Positions 28,832 through 38,023 of a DNA stretch of 64,000 nucleotides are shown here, in pieces. The stretch is from NCBI RefSeq assembly GCF_006496635.1, contig NZ_CP022958.1, forward strand, positions 4,960,001-5,024,000, given 5' to 3'. The notes under the pieces are model-generated. The model was not told the DNA's origin and made no database searches. It saw only the letters and a list, made by a program, of their open reading frames with translations. This DNA is from Azoarcus sp. DD4. Its GTDB lineage: Bacteria; Pseudomonadota; Gammaproteobacteria; Burkholderiales; Rhodocyclaceae. The position numbers were made by a program, and so were the translations under genes. Position 1 is the first letter of the stretch. Each line of letters opens with the position of its first letter.

Positions 28832-30685
28832 CTACCCCTGATCGTCGTTGTCCTTGCCCCCAAGGGCTGAATCTTCGCGCTTTGCGGCCTCGTTGAGGAG
28901 CCGCAGGTATGGGTTGTCTGGCGGCGTCTCCCGGAACAGCGCCTCCGGGCTGGCGAGCAGATAGCCGTGCAGCCGGCGCGACTTGCGCGGCCCCGTGACT
29001 TCGCAGGTCCAGATGTTCAGCCCGCTCGGCTGCTTGCGGTGCTGCCCCAGCTTCTCAAAGCGCTTCTGTACCCACTGCCACCCCTCCAGCTTCTCCTGCT
29101 TGGCCAGCGCGGCGACTTGAAGGTACTCCTGCGCGTAGCGCTGGAACACGCCGGGGCTGACGAGATAGGTCGTACCGGCGACGGTATGCACCAGGGCCTT
29201 GGCGTCGTTGATGATGAGCTTGCGCGTCTGGATGCTCTGACGCAGCCAGGCCATGAAGTGCGCCCCGGAGGGCTCCGCGCGATCCTGGGAAGGCGCGAGG
29301 CCCATCTGCGGCGGGGGCACGGTCGAAGGGGCCGGCTCGGGCTCGGCAACAGGGGAACTCGGGATCTCCGGTGCCGTGGGTGGAGCGGTGTCGCCCAGCA
29401 GGTCGAGCAGCGCGGCCACGCCGGTGTCCATGGCTGCGGATGCGATCGGCGTCGTGCTCGCGGATGCAGCTTCGATGCCTTCCGCGCGCGGCCCATCGGG
29501 CACCGCCGGCGCCTGTGGCGTCGGCTCCGCTTGTTCCTCTTCGACCTGCACACGGCCTGCGAACGGCGCCGGCCGGTCGGCGGCATCCCAGATCATCGCT
29601 GGCGAGAGTTTCAGGAAGGTGAATGCGTGCGACCAGCCCGCGTCGCTGGTGACGGTAGCCTTCCAGATCGCCTTGCCATCCGGCGTCGGTTGCACGATGC
29701 CGTGATCCTGCAGCACGTTGAACACCGCCGTATTGCTGGCCGGGATGCCGTCGATGCCCTGTGACAGCAGATGTGCGCGCAGCTTGTCGGAGACGGTCTT
29801 GCTCACCAGCCACAAGGCGTCTTGGGTCAGCCAACCGTCCGCCGGGCCGGCCTGGTTCAACTTGAACGCTTCCTTGAGCAGGTAGCGCAAGCCGTCGAGC
29901 AATTTGCGTTGCAGCGCATGCTTGGGCGCCGCCAGCGCCTTGCTGGAATCGCCGCCGAGTTCCTGGGCGACCGATGCCTGGTCGGCCTGCACGACCAGCT
30001 CGCCGAGTGTGCCGGCGTGCTCGTACTGGCCGGCCAGCACGTACAGCAGCGCGGCCCAGAGGTCGGGATAGCCGCTGAGCCAGTCGAAGATGTCCCGATC
30101 GAGAAGGCGCGCGTAGAGCAGCCCGGTGGCGGCGCTGTGCAGGCGGTACTCGCGCTCCTTTCGGTAACGGAAGCGGTAGGGCTTTCGCAGCGGGCCGTGC
30201 CAGGGATGCCAGACGCTGCCGTCGGCATGTTCGACGTGCAGATCGACCGCAATCTTGCCGATGTCGTGCAGCAGGGCCGCGTAGGCCGTGCCTGCGGTCC
30301 AGGCTTCGGCCTGGGCCGCCTGTGCCTCCGGCGTGACGCCCGCAGGCAGCAGGTATGACTGCCGCAGCTTCAGCGCATAGGCGACGATCTCCAGGCCGTG
30401 GTCCAGCATGCCGCCCGGATAGGCGTGGTGGTGGTTCTCGGAGGCCGGGAACTGCTGGACCAGCTCGGCGTAGCGCTCCAGTGGGGCGAGGTAGAGCGTG
30501 GCGAACTGCCGGCGCGAGAGCGATGTGCGCTGCCAGATGTGTTCCAGCAGTTTCTGCCGGCGCGGCGTGGCCAGCAGCGATGCGGCCGACTCCGGCCGCA
30601 TCGACCCTTTCGGAGTTTCGATGGCGGAGGTGGGCGGCGTGCCGGCGGTGGGTGGCACCCGTTTGCGCTGGAACAGCGAGAGCAT
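28832..30685 (-). CDS. MobH-family relaxase (TraI_2; TIGR03760/PFL_4751-like)
   Basis: A 617-aa relaxase that nicks oriT to start conjugation. The TraI_2 domain has HHHAYPGGMLDHG (His triad at 85-87) and an HD pair H140-D141 in LLHDIGKI, the metal-binding pattern of MobH enzymes. A Pro/Ala-rich linker at about 340-440 joins it to a C-terminal winged-helix-like DUF1528 region (AKALVHTVAGTTYLVSPGVFQRY). The start at 30685 (MLSLFQRKR) is the family start; an open extension upstream is not coding. It is transcribed leftward, the last ICE core gene before the integrase end. Confidence 0.9.
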   Translation of the reverse strand: MLSLFQRKRVPPTAGTPPTSAIETPKGSMRPESAASLLATPRRQKLLEHIWQRTSLSRRQFATLYLAPLERYAELVQQFPASENHHHAYPGGMLDHGLEIVAYALKLRQSYLLPAGVTPEAQAAQAEAWTAGTAYAALLHDIGKIAVDLHVEHADGSVWHPWHGPLRKPYRFRYRKEREYRLHSAATGLLYARLLDRDIFDWLSGYPDLWAALLYVLAGQYEHAGTLGELVVQADQASVAQELGGDSSKALAAPKHALQRKLLDGLRYLLKEAFKLNQAGPADGWLTQDALWLVSKTVSDKLRAHLLSQGIDGIPASNTAVFNVLQDHGIVQPTPDGKAIWKATVTSDAGWSHAFTFLKLSPAMIWDAADRPAPFAGRVQVEEEQAEPTPQAPAVPDGPRAEGIEAASASTTPIASAAMDTGVAALLDLLGDTAPPTAPEIPSSPVAEPEPAPSTVPPPQMGLAPSQDRAEPSGAHFMAWLRQSIQTRKLIINDAKALVHTVAGTTYLVSPGVFQRYAQEYLQVAALAKQEKLEGWQWVQKRFEKLGQHRKQPSGLNIWTCEVTGPRKSRRLHGYLLASPEALFRETPPDNPYLRLLNEAAKREDSALGGKDNDDQG

Positions 30686-30888
30686 GGCGAACCCCGGATG
30701 ACGGGCTGCTCGGGGGCGCCTTTTGGCCTTTTCAGGATAGGGCCTTTCCCCTTGGCGCCCTTCCTTTGCCCCTTCCCAGCCCTTTGGCCTTTGTCGGAAG
30801 CTTTTGGGTATAGGGCCGCTGCTGCGCGGGTGCCACGATGAATGCGGCATGGGGCAATCCCGGCAAGTGGGGCGCTGCAGGATGTTCG
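30686..30888. other. 203-bp relaxase upstream region, possible oriT
   Basis: No gene is recognised here. The plus strand is strikingly pyrimidine-rich, with three GGCCTTT copies (30725, 30741, 30786) and paired TAGGGCC elements (30738 and 30811). Relaxase-proximal repeats of this kind are typical of oriT or of the relaxase promoter, but no nic consensus could be assigned. Confidence 0.3.
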
Positions 30889-31809
30889 TCAGCTCTGGCC
30901 CAAGCCGGTGTCGAGGGCGGCGGATTGCGCTGCGAAGTCGTCGGGACGGCGCTTGCGGAAGGTTTCGAGATTGCTCAGCTTCCAGCGCAGTGCCGGCAGT
31001 TGCGCGGCGTGCGGGCATTGCACCAGCGACCAGTCCGGTTCTGCGCGCACCAGCCCGCTCAGAAACTGCTTGTGCGCGGTGCTCAGTCGCTGTGGCAGCT
31101 CGCGCCGCAGCGTGGCGCGAGCATCGAGCAGCGTCTCCAGGGAGCAGTCCACTTCGGTCATGCCGACAAAGGCCCGCTCGTACTCGCCGGCGATGTCCTT
31201 GTCGTTGCCGAACAGCACTTCGTGGGGCGGCCGGTTGTGGCCCGCCAGATAGATCACGAAGCACTCGACCATGCCGTCGCTGATGTCGCCCGATTCGTAG
31301 AGCTGCCACACGTCGAACAGGTCGCGGGGGTGCTGTCGATCCAGCGCGGCCACCAGCTTGCTGGCGTACAGCTCGTCCGGTGCCAGAACCGGCAGCTCGA
31401 ACTCGACGCCGAACAGATCGCTGGTCTTGGCGCTCAGCGGCCGCCGCTCGACGGGCAGCACGCTGCCGCGGAACACGACGTTGACCTCGATCTTCACCTG
31501 GCTGGCGTCGTTCTCGACGATCAGCTTGGTGTCTCCCAGGTCCTTGGCGCGAACCAGGCGTGTCTGCACGCCCAGTGGCGCAACGCGCGCGGCGATGGCG
31601 GCCAGCTCCTGGTTGATGGCTTGCAGCGCTTCGTCGCGCGGCGTCTGCCACGGGAGGTACACCACGTCGATGTCCACCGACAGGCGCGGCATGTCCCGCA
31701 CGAAGAGGTTGATGGCCGTGCCGCCCTTCATGGCGAAGATGTCGTTGGCGAACACGTCGGGCGCGACGGCCAGCAGCAGGCGAACGGTGTCCGCGTAGGT
31801 CTTATCCAT
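30889..31809 (-). CDS. abiEii: AbiEii/AbiGii nucleotidyltransferase toxin
   Basis: A 306-aa AbiEii-type toxin. The nucleotidyltransferase core is KGGTAINL (28-35) followed by the DxD metal site at D46/D48 (SVDIDVVYL); later comes DELYASKLVAALDRQHPRDLFDV, typical of this family. AbiE systems are type IV toxin-antitoxin/abortive infection pairs. The toxin gene overlaps the antitoxin gene by 8 bp. It may stabilise the ICE and limit phage. Confidence 0.92.
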   Translation of the reverse strand: MDKTYADTVRLLLAVAPDVFANDIFAMKGGTAINLFVRDMPRLSVDIDVVYLPWQTPRDEALQAINQELAAIAARVAPLGVQTRLVRAKDLGDTKLIVENDASQVKIEVNVVFRGSVLPVERRPLSAKTSDLFGVEFELPVLAPDELYASKLVAALDRQHPRDLFDVWQLYESGDISDGMVECFVIYLAGHNRPPHEVLFGNDKDIAGEYERAFVGMTEVDCSLETLLDARATLRRELPQRLSTAHKQFLSGLVRAEPDWSLVQCPHAAQLPALRWKLSNLETFRKRRPDDFAAQSAALDTGLGQS

Positions 31810-32560
31810 GAGGTCTCAGGCTCAGCAAGGTGCCGTCATCGAGCCGGCTCATCCAGCGCGTGTTGCTGCCGGTGCGAACCGGGTACTGCTCCAGCAGGGC
31901 ATCGACGTCCACGAGGCTGGTCTCGCGCGCCCAGGTCAGGAACAGGCGCACGGCCTTCACGCTGGCGCAGCAGGACAGCAGTTGCCCGAGCAAGTCCTTG
32001 CGGGGGGAACGCAGTCCATCGAAGAGGTTGCGGGCCTCTTCGAGGCTCTGCTTGACGCCGGCTTCGTACAGCAGCTCCAGCACGGCACGCTCGGGGGCTG
32101 CCACCCGCAGATCCTCGGGCAGGCCAGGCGGCGTGGTCAGGGTCTTGCCGGCCAGCGCCGTGTCCGGCCAGTCGAACAGGCGGGCGTGGACGTAGCGGGC
32201 CGGAAAGCGCGAAGTGAACCAGGCCGGCAACGCGAAGCGACCGTCGCCCCACAGCACCAGCGCCTCCCGGCTGCCCAGGTTGTGCCGCACCCCCTGCAGG
32301 GCCAGGGCGCTCTTGCCGCCGACGTGCAGGCCGGGCACGCGCTGTTGCAGGAACTTCAGCGCACCGTAGACCCCGAACTCATCGTTCGGGAAGGCATAGA
32401 CGCCATGGGCCAGGCGCACGAGCCACCCGCCGTCGGCATAGTGGGCGGCGAGCTGGGGCGACACCCCGAACTGGCTCAGGGTGGCAAGGTCGAACGGCGC
32501 CCCACGGGGGAGTCCCGCCTGCAGTCGCTTGATTACCTGGTGCCGAGAATTTCCATTCAT
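31802..32560 (-). CDS. abiEi: AbiEi antitoxin
   Basis: A 252-aa AbiEi-family antitoxin. The N-terminal winged HTH (FDLATLSQFGVSPQLAAHYADGG) is followed by the family core VGGKSALALQGVRH and the conserved APERAVLELLYE. AbiEi represses its own promoter and counteracts AbiEii. The ATG at 32560 is chosen; a longer frame upstream includes an AT-rich promoter-like stretch (CTATAAAAATAA on the plus strand) that is probably the promoter. Confidence 0.88.
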   Translation of the reverse strand: MNGNSRHQVIKRLQAGLPRGAPFDLATLSQFGVSPQLAAHYADGGWLVRLAHGVYAFPNDEFGVYGALKFLQQRVPGLHVGGKSALALQGVRHNLGSREALVLWGDGRFALPAWFTSRFPARYVHARLFDWPDTALAGKTLTTPPGLPEDLRVAAPERAVLELLYEAGVKQSLEEARNLFDGLRSPRKDLLGQLLSCCASVKAVRLFLTWARETSLVDVDALLEQYPVRTGSNTRWMSRLDDGTLLSLRPHG

Positions 32561-32783
32561 GCTATAAAAATAACACAGAATCCAATCAACCCCTAGAGCC
32601 ATTGCAAGAACGTGCAGGGAAAGTAGCATAAGGTTTAATTTATCGCTCAGAATCTAATCGACCTGCGGCCCGAGCCAACCCGGCTCTGCCGGCCGCAACC
32701 CGCCCTCCTGATCGCGGTCTATGCTGGAGGGCAGGCCACGACCGGCCGCTCCGCGAGGTGAGGCACCACTGAAGCCGAGGCAT

Positions 32784-33152
32784 ATGAGCATGAGCACCAA
32801 CACGCACAACGGGCGCTGGAGCCACCGGCTGGGCCGGGGGGCTGGCCGTGCCTGGCGTGGATACCTCCGCCGCGAGCAGCGTGTCGCCGGCTGGCTGGTG
32901 ACGCGCGGGGTACCCGCGGGCGCGGCGACGGCGGTGCTCTGGATCGTCAAGCTGGCCGTACTTGGCATGCTGCTATACACCGTATCCTGGCTCGTCCTGC
33001 TGCTGGCCTTTGCGGTGGTCGCCGCATGGCTCGCGCGGAACGCCGACGAGGACGACGAGAAGCAGCCGGAACTTAGAGACGGACACTCGGGCGTCGGCCT
33101 GTACGACAAAGATGACTGGCGGATCGACATGGGCGATCCCGACGAGCCGTAG
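32784..33152 (+). CDS. DUF3742 family ICE protein
   Basis: A 122-aa protein with one or two hydrophobic stretches at about residues 45-82 (a membrane helical hairpin) and a charged C-terminus ending DWRIDMGDPDEP, the conserved tail of DUF3742 proteins found beside traG in these ICEs. Function is unknown. It is read opposite to the conjugation block and converges on traG with 28 bp between. Start alternatives are 32784 and 32790. Confidence 0.8.
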   Translation: MSMSTNTHNGRWSHRLGRGAGRAWRGYLRREQRVAGWLVTRGVPAGAATAVLWIVKLAVLGMLLYTVSWLVLLLAFAVVAAWLARNADEDDEKQPELRDGHSGVGLYDKDDWRIDMGDPDEP

Positions 33153-33180
33153 CTGCCGCATCAACGCGAGAGAGTGCTCC

Positions 33181-34713
33181 TTACTTCGCAGCACCTTTCG
33201 ATACAGCCGTCATCGCAAGGCGAGAGCCACTACCCCCAGCCGACTTCGCATCGGACGTGCCAGTGATAAGACCGCCCAGGAAGTTTCCGGCGCGAACGCC
33301 TGCCCATCCGAGTGCCATGACCCAGAACGTCGGCAACACGATGAACATCGTTGCCATGACGAAGTTCAGCAGCATGTCACCGAACGCATTGTTCAGGCCG
33401 ATCAATGGGTCGAAGTTGGCGTGCGGCCTGTCCGCGCCAAACCCCCAGCCGTAGAGCGCGTCCAGGATCGTGCTGTCGATCCAGCGCGCGAGCTGGAACC
33501 AGAAGTCCACGAAGAACAGCGCGAACTGGACGCAGCTCACCGTCACCACCGTCTTCAGGTCGTAGGTGCCGATCAGCAGCACCAGCGGGATGCAGATGAC
33601 GAGCGCCATCTTGAGCATCGTCAGCACCATCGGCAGCGCTTGGCGCACCACGTCCATCGCCGGAAAGAAGCCCAGCGAGCCGACGGTCAGCCCCAGGTCG
33701 CTCGCGCCGCGCGTGACGATGTTCGGCAGCGTCTTGTCGATCTGGCCGCCGTAGTCGGTGTAGACGGCGCCCTGGTTCATCTTCTGCTGCCGCGGTGAGA
33801 CGACGGCGCGGATCACCGAGTCATTGACCTCGCTCTGCGACAGGAAGCCCACCCAGCGCCCGATGCGGGTCAGCAGGTCCGGGTCGACCTGTGCCAGCAG
33901 CCGGCTGCGCAGTCCCTGGCCGCCATCGGCCCACCACTGCCGGCAGGACGGATAGCCGCCGCCGCTGTCCACCTGTGCCAGCCCCGCATCGCGGGTCGCG
34001 TCGTAGGGCCAGGCCGTGCGTGGGGTCCTGGCGCGATAGGTGTCATAGAAGCCGGGCGTGTCGAGGAAGTAACTCGACCCGATCCAGGTGACGTCGTTCA
34101 TCTGCTCGTCGGAGAGCGTCGGCCGGTTCATGAACAGCTTGGCGCGCGACGGCCCGTAGCAGTCGTGCGTGAAGTCGGCGACCTCCTGTGCCAGCACCGG
34201 ATCGTCGATGCGCGAGGCATCCACATCCATGCGAATCTCGCGCAGGTCCGTGCCGCAGGGAATCGCCGCCACCGCGGCGCCCGTCACGGCTTTCGACAGC
34301 GCGTGCATGAAGAACCACCACACCGGCACCAGCGCGCTCTGGTCGTTGAGCGCCGTGTAGACGTTGGACCAGCCCGTGTCGTTGGGCAGCGGGACGTTGA
34401 CCTGGCATTGCGCGGAGCGCGTGGTGTCGAACCTGATCGTGGCGAGATCCACCGGGATGAACGGAATGCCGGCGAACATGATGACCACGATCGCCACCCA
34501 CACCCGGTTCTCGATGCGCATCGACGACAGCACGCCCTTGTTGCCTTCGTCCGCACCTTCGCTGCGGGCCTTGAGCCATTCCTGGATCACGATGGCCACG
34601 AACGGCAGCGCGAACACGCCGCTGGCCACGAGAATGCTCCAGATGCCGTTGTTGACCACCCAAGCCACCAGGGTCAGGTAATACTCCAGGTAGTCCGTGG
34701 TGTAGAGCGTCAT
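33181..34713 (-). CDS. traG: TraG N-terminal-like conjugal transfer membrane protein
   Basis: A 510-aa polytopic inner-membrane protein of the TraG_N type found in ICE mating systems. It has helices near the N-terminus (WSILVASGVFALPFVAIVI), at about 90-110 and in the C-terminal half, with a large extracytoplasmic middle rich in conserved Cys/Trp. F-type TraG takes part in mating-pair stabilisation. It follows a small membrane protein gene by 15 bp and ends the conjugation block. Confidence 0.86.
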   Translation of the reverse strand: MTLYTTDYLEYYLTLVAWVVNNGIWSILVASGVFALPFVAIVIQEWLKARSEGADEGNKGVLSSMRIENRVWVAIVVIMFAGIPFIPVDLATIRFDTTRSAQCQVNVPLPNDTGWSNVYTALNDQSALVPVWWFFMHALSKAVTGAAVAAIPCGTDLREIRMDVDASRIDDPVLAQEVADFTHDCYGPSRAKLFMNRPTLSDEQMNDVTWIGSSYFLDTPGFYDTYRARTPRTAWPYDATRDAGLAQVDSGGGYPSCRQWWADGGQGLRSRLLAQVDPDLLTRIGRWVGFLSQSEVNDSVIRAVVSPRQQKMNQGAVYTDYGGQIDKTLPNIVTRGASDLGLTVGSLGFFPAMDVVRQALPMVLTMLKMALVICIPLVLLIGTYDLKTVVTVSCVQFALFFVDFWFQLARWIDSTILDALYGWGFGADRPHANFDPLIGLNNAFGDMLLNFVMATMFIVLPTFWVMALGWAGVRAGNFLGGLITGTSDAKSAGGSGSRLAMTAVSKGAAK

Positions 34714-34728
34714 GCCTGCCTCCCGGTC

Positions 34729-35082
34729 TCAGCCGTGCTGCAACAATTGGCTGGCTTCCAGCGCGACCACGGCGATCACGGCCGCGATCTCCGTGCGCAG
34801 CAGGCGCTGATGCGTCTCGCGGGACGGCTCCCGCCGCAACAGGCGCCGACGCATCCACCACCAGCCGTAAGCCGTCGCTCCGTAGAGGCACAGCCGCCAC
34901 ACGAAGAAGTGGCCGGCGTGCGCCTGCAGCCAGTGCTGCCAGCCCTCGACGCCGCCCACCACGTGGATGCCGGCGATGTTCACCGCCACGGCGGCGGCGG
35001 CCACCAGCAAGGTCCACAGCAGCGCCACGCCGACGCGGCGGTTGAACAGCCATGGCAGCCGCAGCCAGGCTAGCCGGCTCAT
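34729..35082 (-). CDS. Small ICE membrane protein, unknown
   Basis: A 117-aa protein with at least two membrane helices (residues about 18-38 and 58-78) and a basic loop (WWWMRRRLLRRE). No named family is recognised, but genes of this size are regularly found between TIGR03755 and traG. It overlaps the TIGR03755 gene by 4 bp and is 15 bp before traG. Confidence 0.7.
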   Translation of the reverse strand: MSRLAWLRLPWLFNRRVGVALLWTLLVAAAAVAVNIAGIHVVGGVEGWQHWLQAHAGHFFVWRLCLYGATAYGWWWMRRRLLRREPSRETHQRLLRTEIAAVIAVVALEASQLLQHG

Positions 35083-36485
35083 GGCGTACCGCTCCGCGGC
35101 TTCTGGACTTCCCGCAGACGGTCGCGTGTGGTGTCGCCCTCGAAGACGCCGCGCGAACCGGCAGCGCGGGTGCTGTGGCGCTGGATGATCGCCATAGCCG
35201 AGTTGCCGGCCAGCGTGCGGCGCAGCTCCAGTTCGGTCTTGAGGTTGTTGATCTCCTGCTCCAGCGCGCTGTTCTCCTGCTCGACCGCCCGCACGGCCAA
35301 CTCGTTGGCGGCGACGTTCGGCTCCTTCTTGCCGGTCAGCAACGTGCGTTGCAGCAGCAGGGCCTTCTCCAGCACGCTGGACAGCGCCGCCTCGGACGCG
35401 AGGCGCCGGCCCAGCACGTCCTGGTCGGGTTCGTCACGCAGGGCCTCGATCACGCCGCGGGTGATCGGCAGCGAGCTGCTGCCGGCTGCGTCGAGATTGG
35501 CCAGCGTCGTCGGCCGGGCGCCCGTCACCAGCTCCTGCAGCACCTGCAGCTTGGTCTCGTACTCTTCCTGGATCACTGGCGTGAGCCCGACGCCAGGCGT
35601 GGTCTGGGTCTTCGTGCAGTTTTCGCAGGTGCGTTGCTCGCGTTCGCCCAGAACTCGATTCGCAAAGGCCGCGGCCGCGCCAGGCGACGACCAGGTTTGG
35701 CAGGTCAGGCGGTTGCCGCAGGCGCTGCGCGCGATCGACGAGGTATCGGTGGCGCTGCGCCCGTTGAGCAGGTTGTAGCCCGCGCGCGTCACATCGCCGA
35801 CCACCTTGATCGAACTCTGGCCAGAGCCACCCGCGTTGCCGCCGCCGACCCAGGGCACGCCGTTGTTCCCTTTGTTGGACTCGGCCTGCTCGATGGCGGA
35901 GACGGCGTCGGTGCTGCTGACCGCATCCCGCAGCGCCATCCCCTCGGCGAGCTGGTCCCAGCCGGCCTGGCCACCGGCCATGTCCGCCATGCGATTGGCG
36001 ATGGCCCGGCAGGTCATCTTCGAGCGGTCGAAGTCCAGGCGCGCCTGGAGGATGCCGTTGGTCAGCAGGTTGTAGAGCCCCGGGTCGGCGCGCTGGATGA
36101 TCAGCGCCGGCAGCGAGGCCACGGCGCTGGTGGCGTTCTGGATCACGTTGCTCATGATCGCCTGGAAGCCGTTGGTGATGCCGTTGAGCTGGTTCTGCAG
36201 TGTCGTGGTGATGCTCATGTCGCCGCAGATCAGGTTGCTGTTCCAGCCGATTCCCACGCCGATGCTCTGCATGTTGCCGGCACCACCCATCGACACGGCC
36301 CGGCCGCCGCCGATGCTGTAGAGCACGTCGTCGCCGATCACGCTGCCGCTGACGTTCACGCCATTGGGATCGATGCGGGTCTGCGCCCAGACGACGCCGA
36401 CGACCAGCGTGATGGCCGCCACGAGCAGCGTGGCCCGCAGGTGCGATTTCGCGCGGCGCAGGAAGTCAGGGAGGGAGGCGTTCAT
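35079..36485 (-). CDS. ICE conjugation protein TIGR03755 (PFL_4711-like)
   Basis: A 468-aa exported protein: a cleavable or anchoring N-terminal helix at residues 16-35, then a TraH-like region rich in Gly/Asn (GGGRAVSMGGAGNMQSIGVG) and a C-terminal coiled coil (NSALEQEINNLKTELELRR). F-type TraH helps assemble the pilus. ATG 36485 is used; a longer reading frame before it overlaps the previous gene without a ribosome site. It lies in the core block with 10 bp to TIGR03756. Confidence 0.86.
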   Translation of the reverse strand: MNASLPDFLRRAKSHLRATLLVAAITLVVGVVWAQTRIDPNGVNVSGSVIGDDVLYSIGGGRAVSMGGAGNMQSIGVGIGWNSNLICGDMSITTTLQNQLNGITNGFQAIMSNVIQNATSAVASLPALIIQRADPGLYNLLTNGILQARLDFDRSKMTCRAIANRMADMAGGQAGWDQLAEGMALRDAVSSTDAVSAIEQAESNKGNNGVPWVGGGNAGGSGQSSIKVVGDVTRAGYNLLNGRSATDTSSIARSACGNRLTCQTWSSPGAAAAFANRVLGEREQRTCENCTKTQTTPGVGLTPVIQEEYETKLQVLQELVTGARPTTLANLDAAGSSSLPITRGVIEALRDEPDQDVLGRRLASEAALSSVLEKALLLQRTLLTGKKEPNVAANELAVRAVEQENSALEQEINNLKTELELRRTLAGNSAMAIIQRHSTRAAGSRGVFEGDTTRDRLREVQKPRSGTP

Positions 36486-36495
36486 CGTGGGTTCC

Positions 36496-37440
36496 TCACA
36501 TGAAATCGACGCTGCCGAGGAAGACCTGGCCACGGCGCAGGCAGCAGGAGTACGGCCGCCACAAGGCCCAGGCGTAGTCGCCCTGCTGGGCCTGCACGCG
36601 GGTGCGGCTGTGCGGGAAGACCGCGCAACTGTTCGAGAGCGTCGGCGTCAGCTCCTGCCACTTGCCCGTCGATGCGTCGGTCTCCATCAGCGCGCCGGCC
36701 GGCCAGTAGCCGTCGCGGGCGCTGGCCAGCAGGGGCTGGTACACGTGAATCTGGTTGCGGCGCGTCACGATGTCGCCCGCGCGCTGCGCGACCACGGCGC
36801 CGCTCTTGTGGTCGTCGGTCTGGTGCAGGAAGCCACCGCGGGGATACACGTTGCCCCAGAGGTTCAGGCCGGTGCGCGTACCGATTTCGCGCCGGCCGGG
36901 GATGAGCGCTTCGGGGTAGAACGCTTCCGGGATGTTGTAGCGCCAGGCGATCGTGTCGAGCGTGCTCAGCAGATACGGCATGAAGGCCGTGCCAGCGCCT
37001 TCGCAGGTGTAGCCGGAGGCGCTGGCGAACTGGCTGAACACCAGCCCGGCCGGATGGCCGATGACATCGGCGTTCTTGAACTTGGCGAGGTTGTTCTCGT
37101 TGTCGTGATTGGTCGTGCCGTCACCGCCAGCCTTGGCGGTCGGGTTGGGCATGCTCATCGCCCTGACCTCCAGCCACGGGTTTTCGCCGGTGTTCGAGTA
37201 GCTCGACACCACCGCATCGGGGACGTAGTGGCGCACCTTGACGGAGGTGCGAACCGAGCAGCCGAAGGGCGTGCAGTACAGCCAGTAGCAGATACCGACC
37301 ACGCGGTATTCGAGGCAGTCGGGGGACAGCGCCGACGAGACGATGGTGGCGGTGTCCAGGGCGAACGTCGACGTGGCCGCGCTCAGCAGCAGCGAGGCGG
37401 CGGTGGCGCGCAGGCGCCGGCGTGCCAGCAGGAGGCTCAT
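36496..37440 (-). CDS. ICE conjugation protein TIGR03756 (PFL_4710-like, TraU family)
   Basis: A 314-aa protein with signal peptide (to about residue 28) and many cysteines, consistent with a disulfide-bonded periplasmic TraU-like protein (CYWLYCTPFGCSVRTSV). Such proteins probably depend on the DsbA-like protein encoded at 43,031. It overlaps the TIGR03757 gene by 4 bp (ATGA), so the two are translationally coupled. Confidence 0.87.
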   Translation of the reverse strand: MSLLLARRRLRATAASLLLSAATSTFALDTATIVSSALSPDCLEYRVVGICYWLYCTPFGCSVRTSVKVRHYVPDAVVSSYSNTGENPWLEVRAMSMPNPTAKAGGDGTTNHDNENNLAKFKNADVIGHPAGLVFSQFASASGYTCEGAGTAFMPYLLSTLDTIAWRYNIPEAFYPEALIPGRREIGTRTGLNLWGNVYPRGGFLHQTDDHKSGAVVAQRAGDIVTRRNQIHVYQPLLASARDGYWPAGALMETDASTGKWQELTPTLSNSCAVFPHSRTRVQAQQGDYAWALWRPYSCCLRRGQVFLGSVDFM

Positions 37441-37880
37441 GGCTGCGTGCTCCGGTAGGCGTTGATGCGCGCGACGGCGCGGGGCACGTCGGGCTCGCCG
37501 TAGACCACGTAGCGTCGATCGACCACCACGGCGGGAATCTTGGCGATGCCCAGTCCCCAGGCATCCGCGACACCTTGATAGGCGTGGCCGATGCGGCGCT
37601 GAAGGGCCTCGCCGCCGCCATGCAACCGCTGCCGCACCACGGCTGCGGCCTGTTGCGGGTCGGCCGGCAGGTGCGCGGCGAGTTCGACCTCGATGCGCGT
37701 GGCCTGGTCCAGCTCGATGATCCGCACGCCGGCCGGGGCCTGCACCGGATGACGGCTGTCGGTGACGACGAGCACATCGGCTGCTGCAGTCTGGGTGAAC
37801 AAGAACAGCACTGCCCACAGTCCGGGCGCAATGCTGATGGTCGGCAGCCGGGGCGAAGCCTTGAAGAAGGGGACCGGCAT
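37437..37880 (-). CDS. ICE conjugation protein TIGR03757 (PFL_4709-like)
   Basis: A 147-aa exported protein of the DUF1525/TIGR03757 family, with a signal peptide ending near TAAADV, the core VVTDSRHPVQ and later GIAKIPAVVVDRRYVVYGE, a thioredoxin-like strand pattern as in TraW/TrbC proteins. It is translationally coupled to TIGR03756. Cassette A is inserted immediately upstream of it. Confidence 0.86.
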   Translation of the reverse strand: MPVPFFKASPRLPTISIAPGLWAVLFLFTQTAAADVLVVTDSRHPVQAPAGVRIIELDQATRIEVELAAHLPADPQQAAAVVRQRLHGGGEALQRRIGHAYQGVADAWGLGIAKIPAVVVDRRYVVYGEPDVPRAVARINAYRSTQP

Positions 37881-38002
37881 ATCGGGCGTCCTTGGAGTCG
37901 ATCAAGGTCACAGTCGACTTCAAGTGCCGATGTGGCGCGACAAAGAAACCGCATCCGGCCCCTGCCGGTTTCATACCCTATGCCGTTGTGAGCGTTGTGA
38001 TT

Positions 38003-38018
38003 GCCTCCTGCCGGAGGC
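38003..38018 (-). terminator. Weak hairpin after cassette A
   Basis: GCCTCC-TGCC-GGAGGC lies 6 bp past the stop of the nuclease-like gene on its reading side. It is short and has no T-run. Confidence 0.25.
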
Positions 38019-38023
38019 GGAGA

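Noticed and set aside
30700..31651. Upstream extension of the relaxase frame to about 939 aa
   Set aside because: The extension runs antisense through abiEii, is Arg/Ala-rich and lacks motifs; the relaxase family start is MLSLFQ at 30685.
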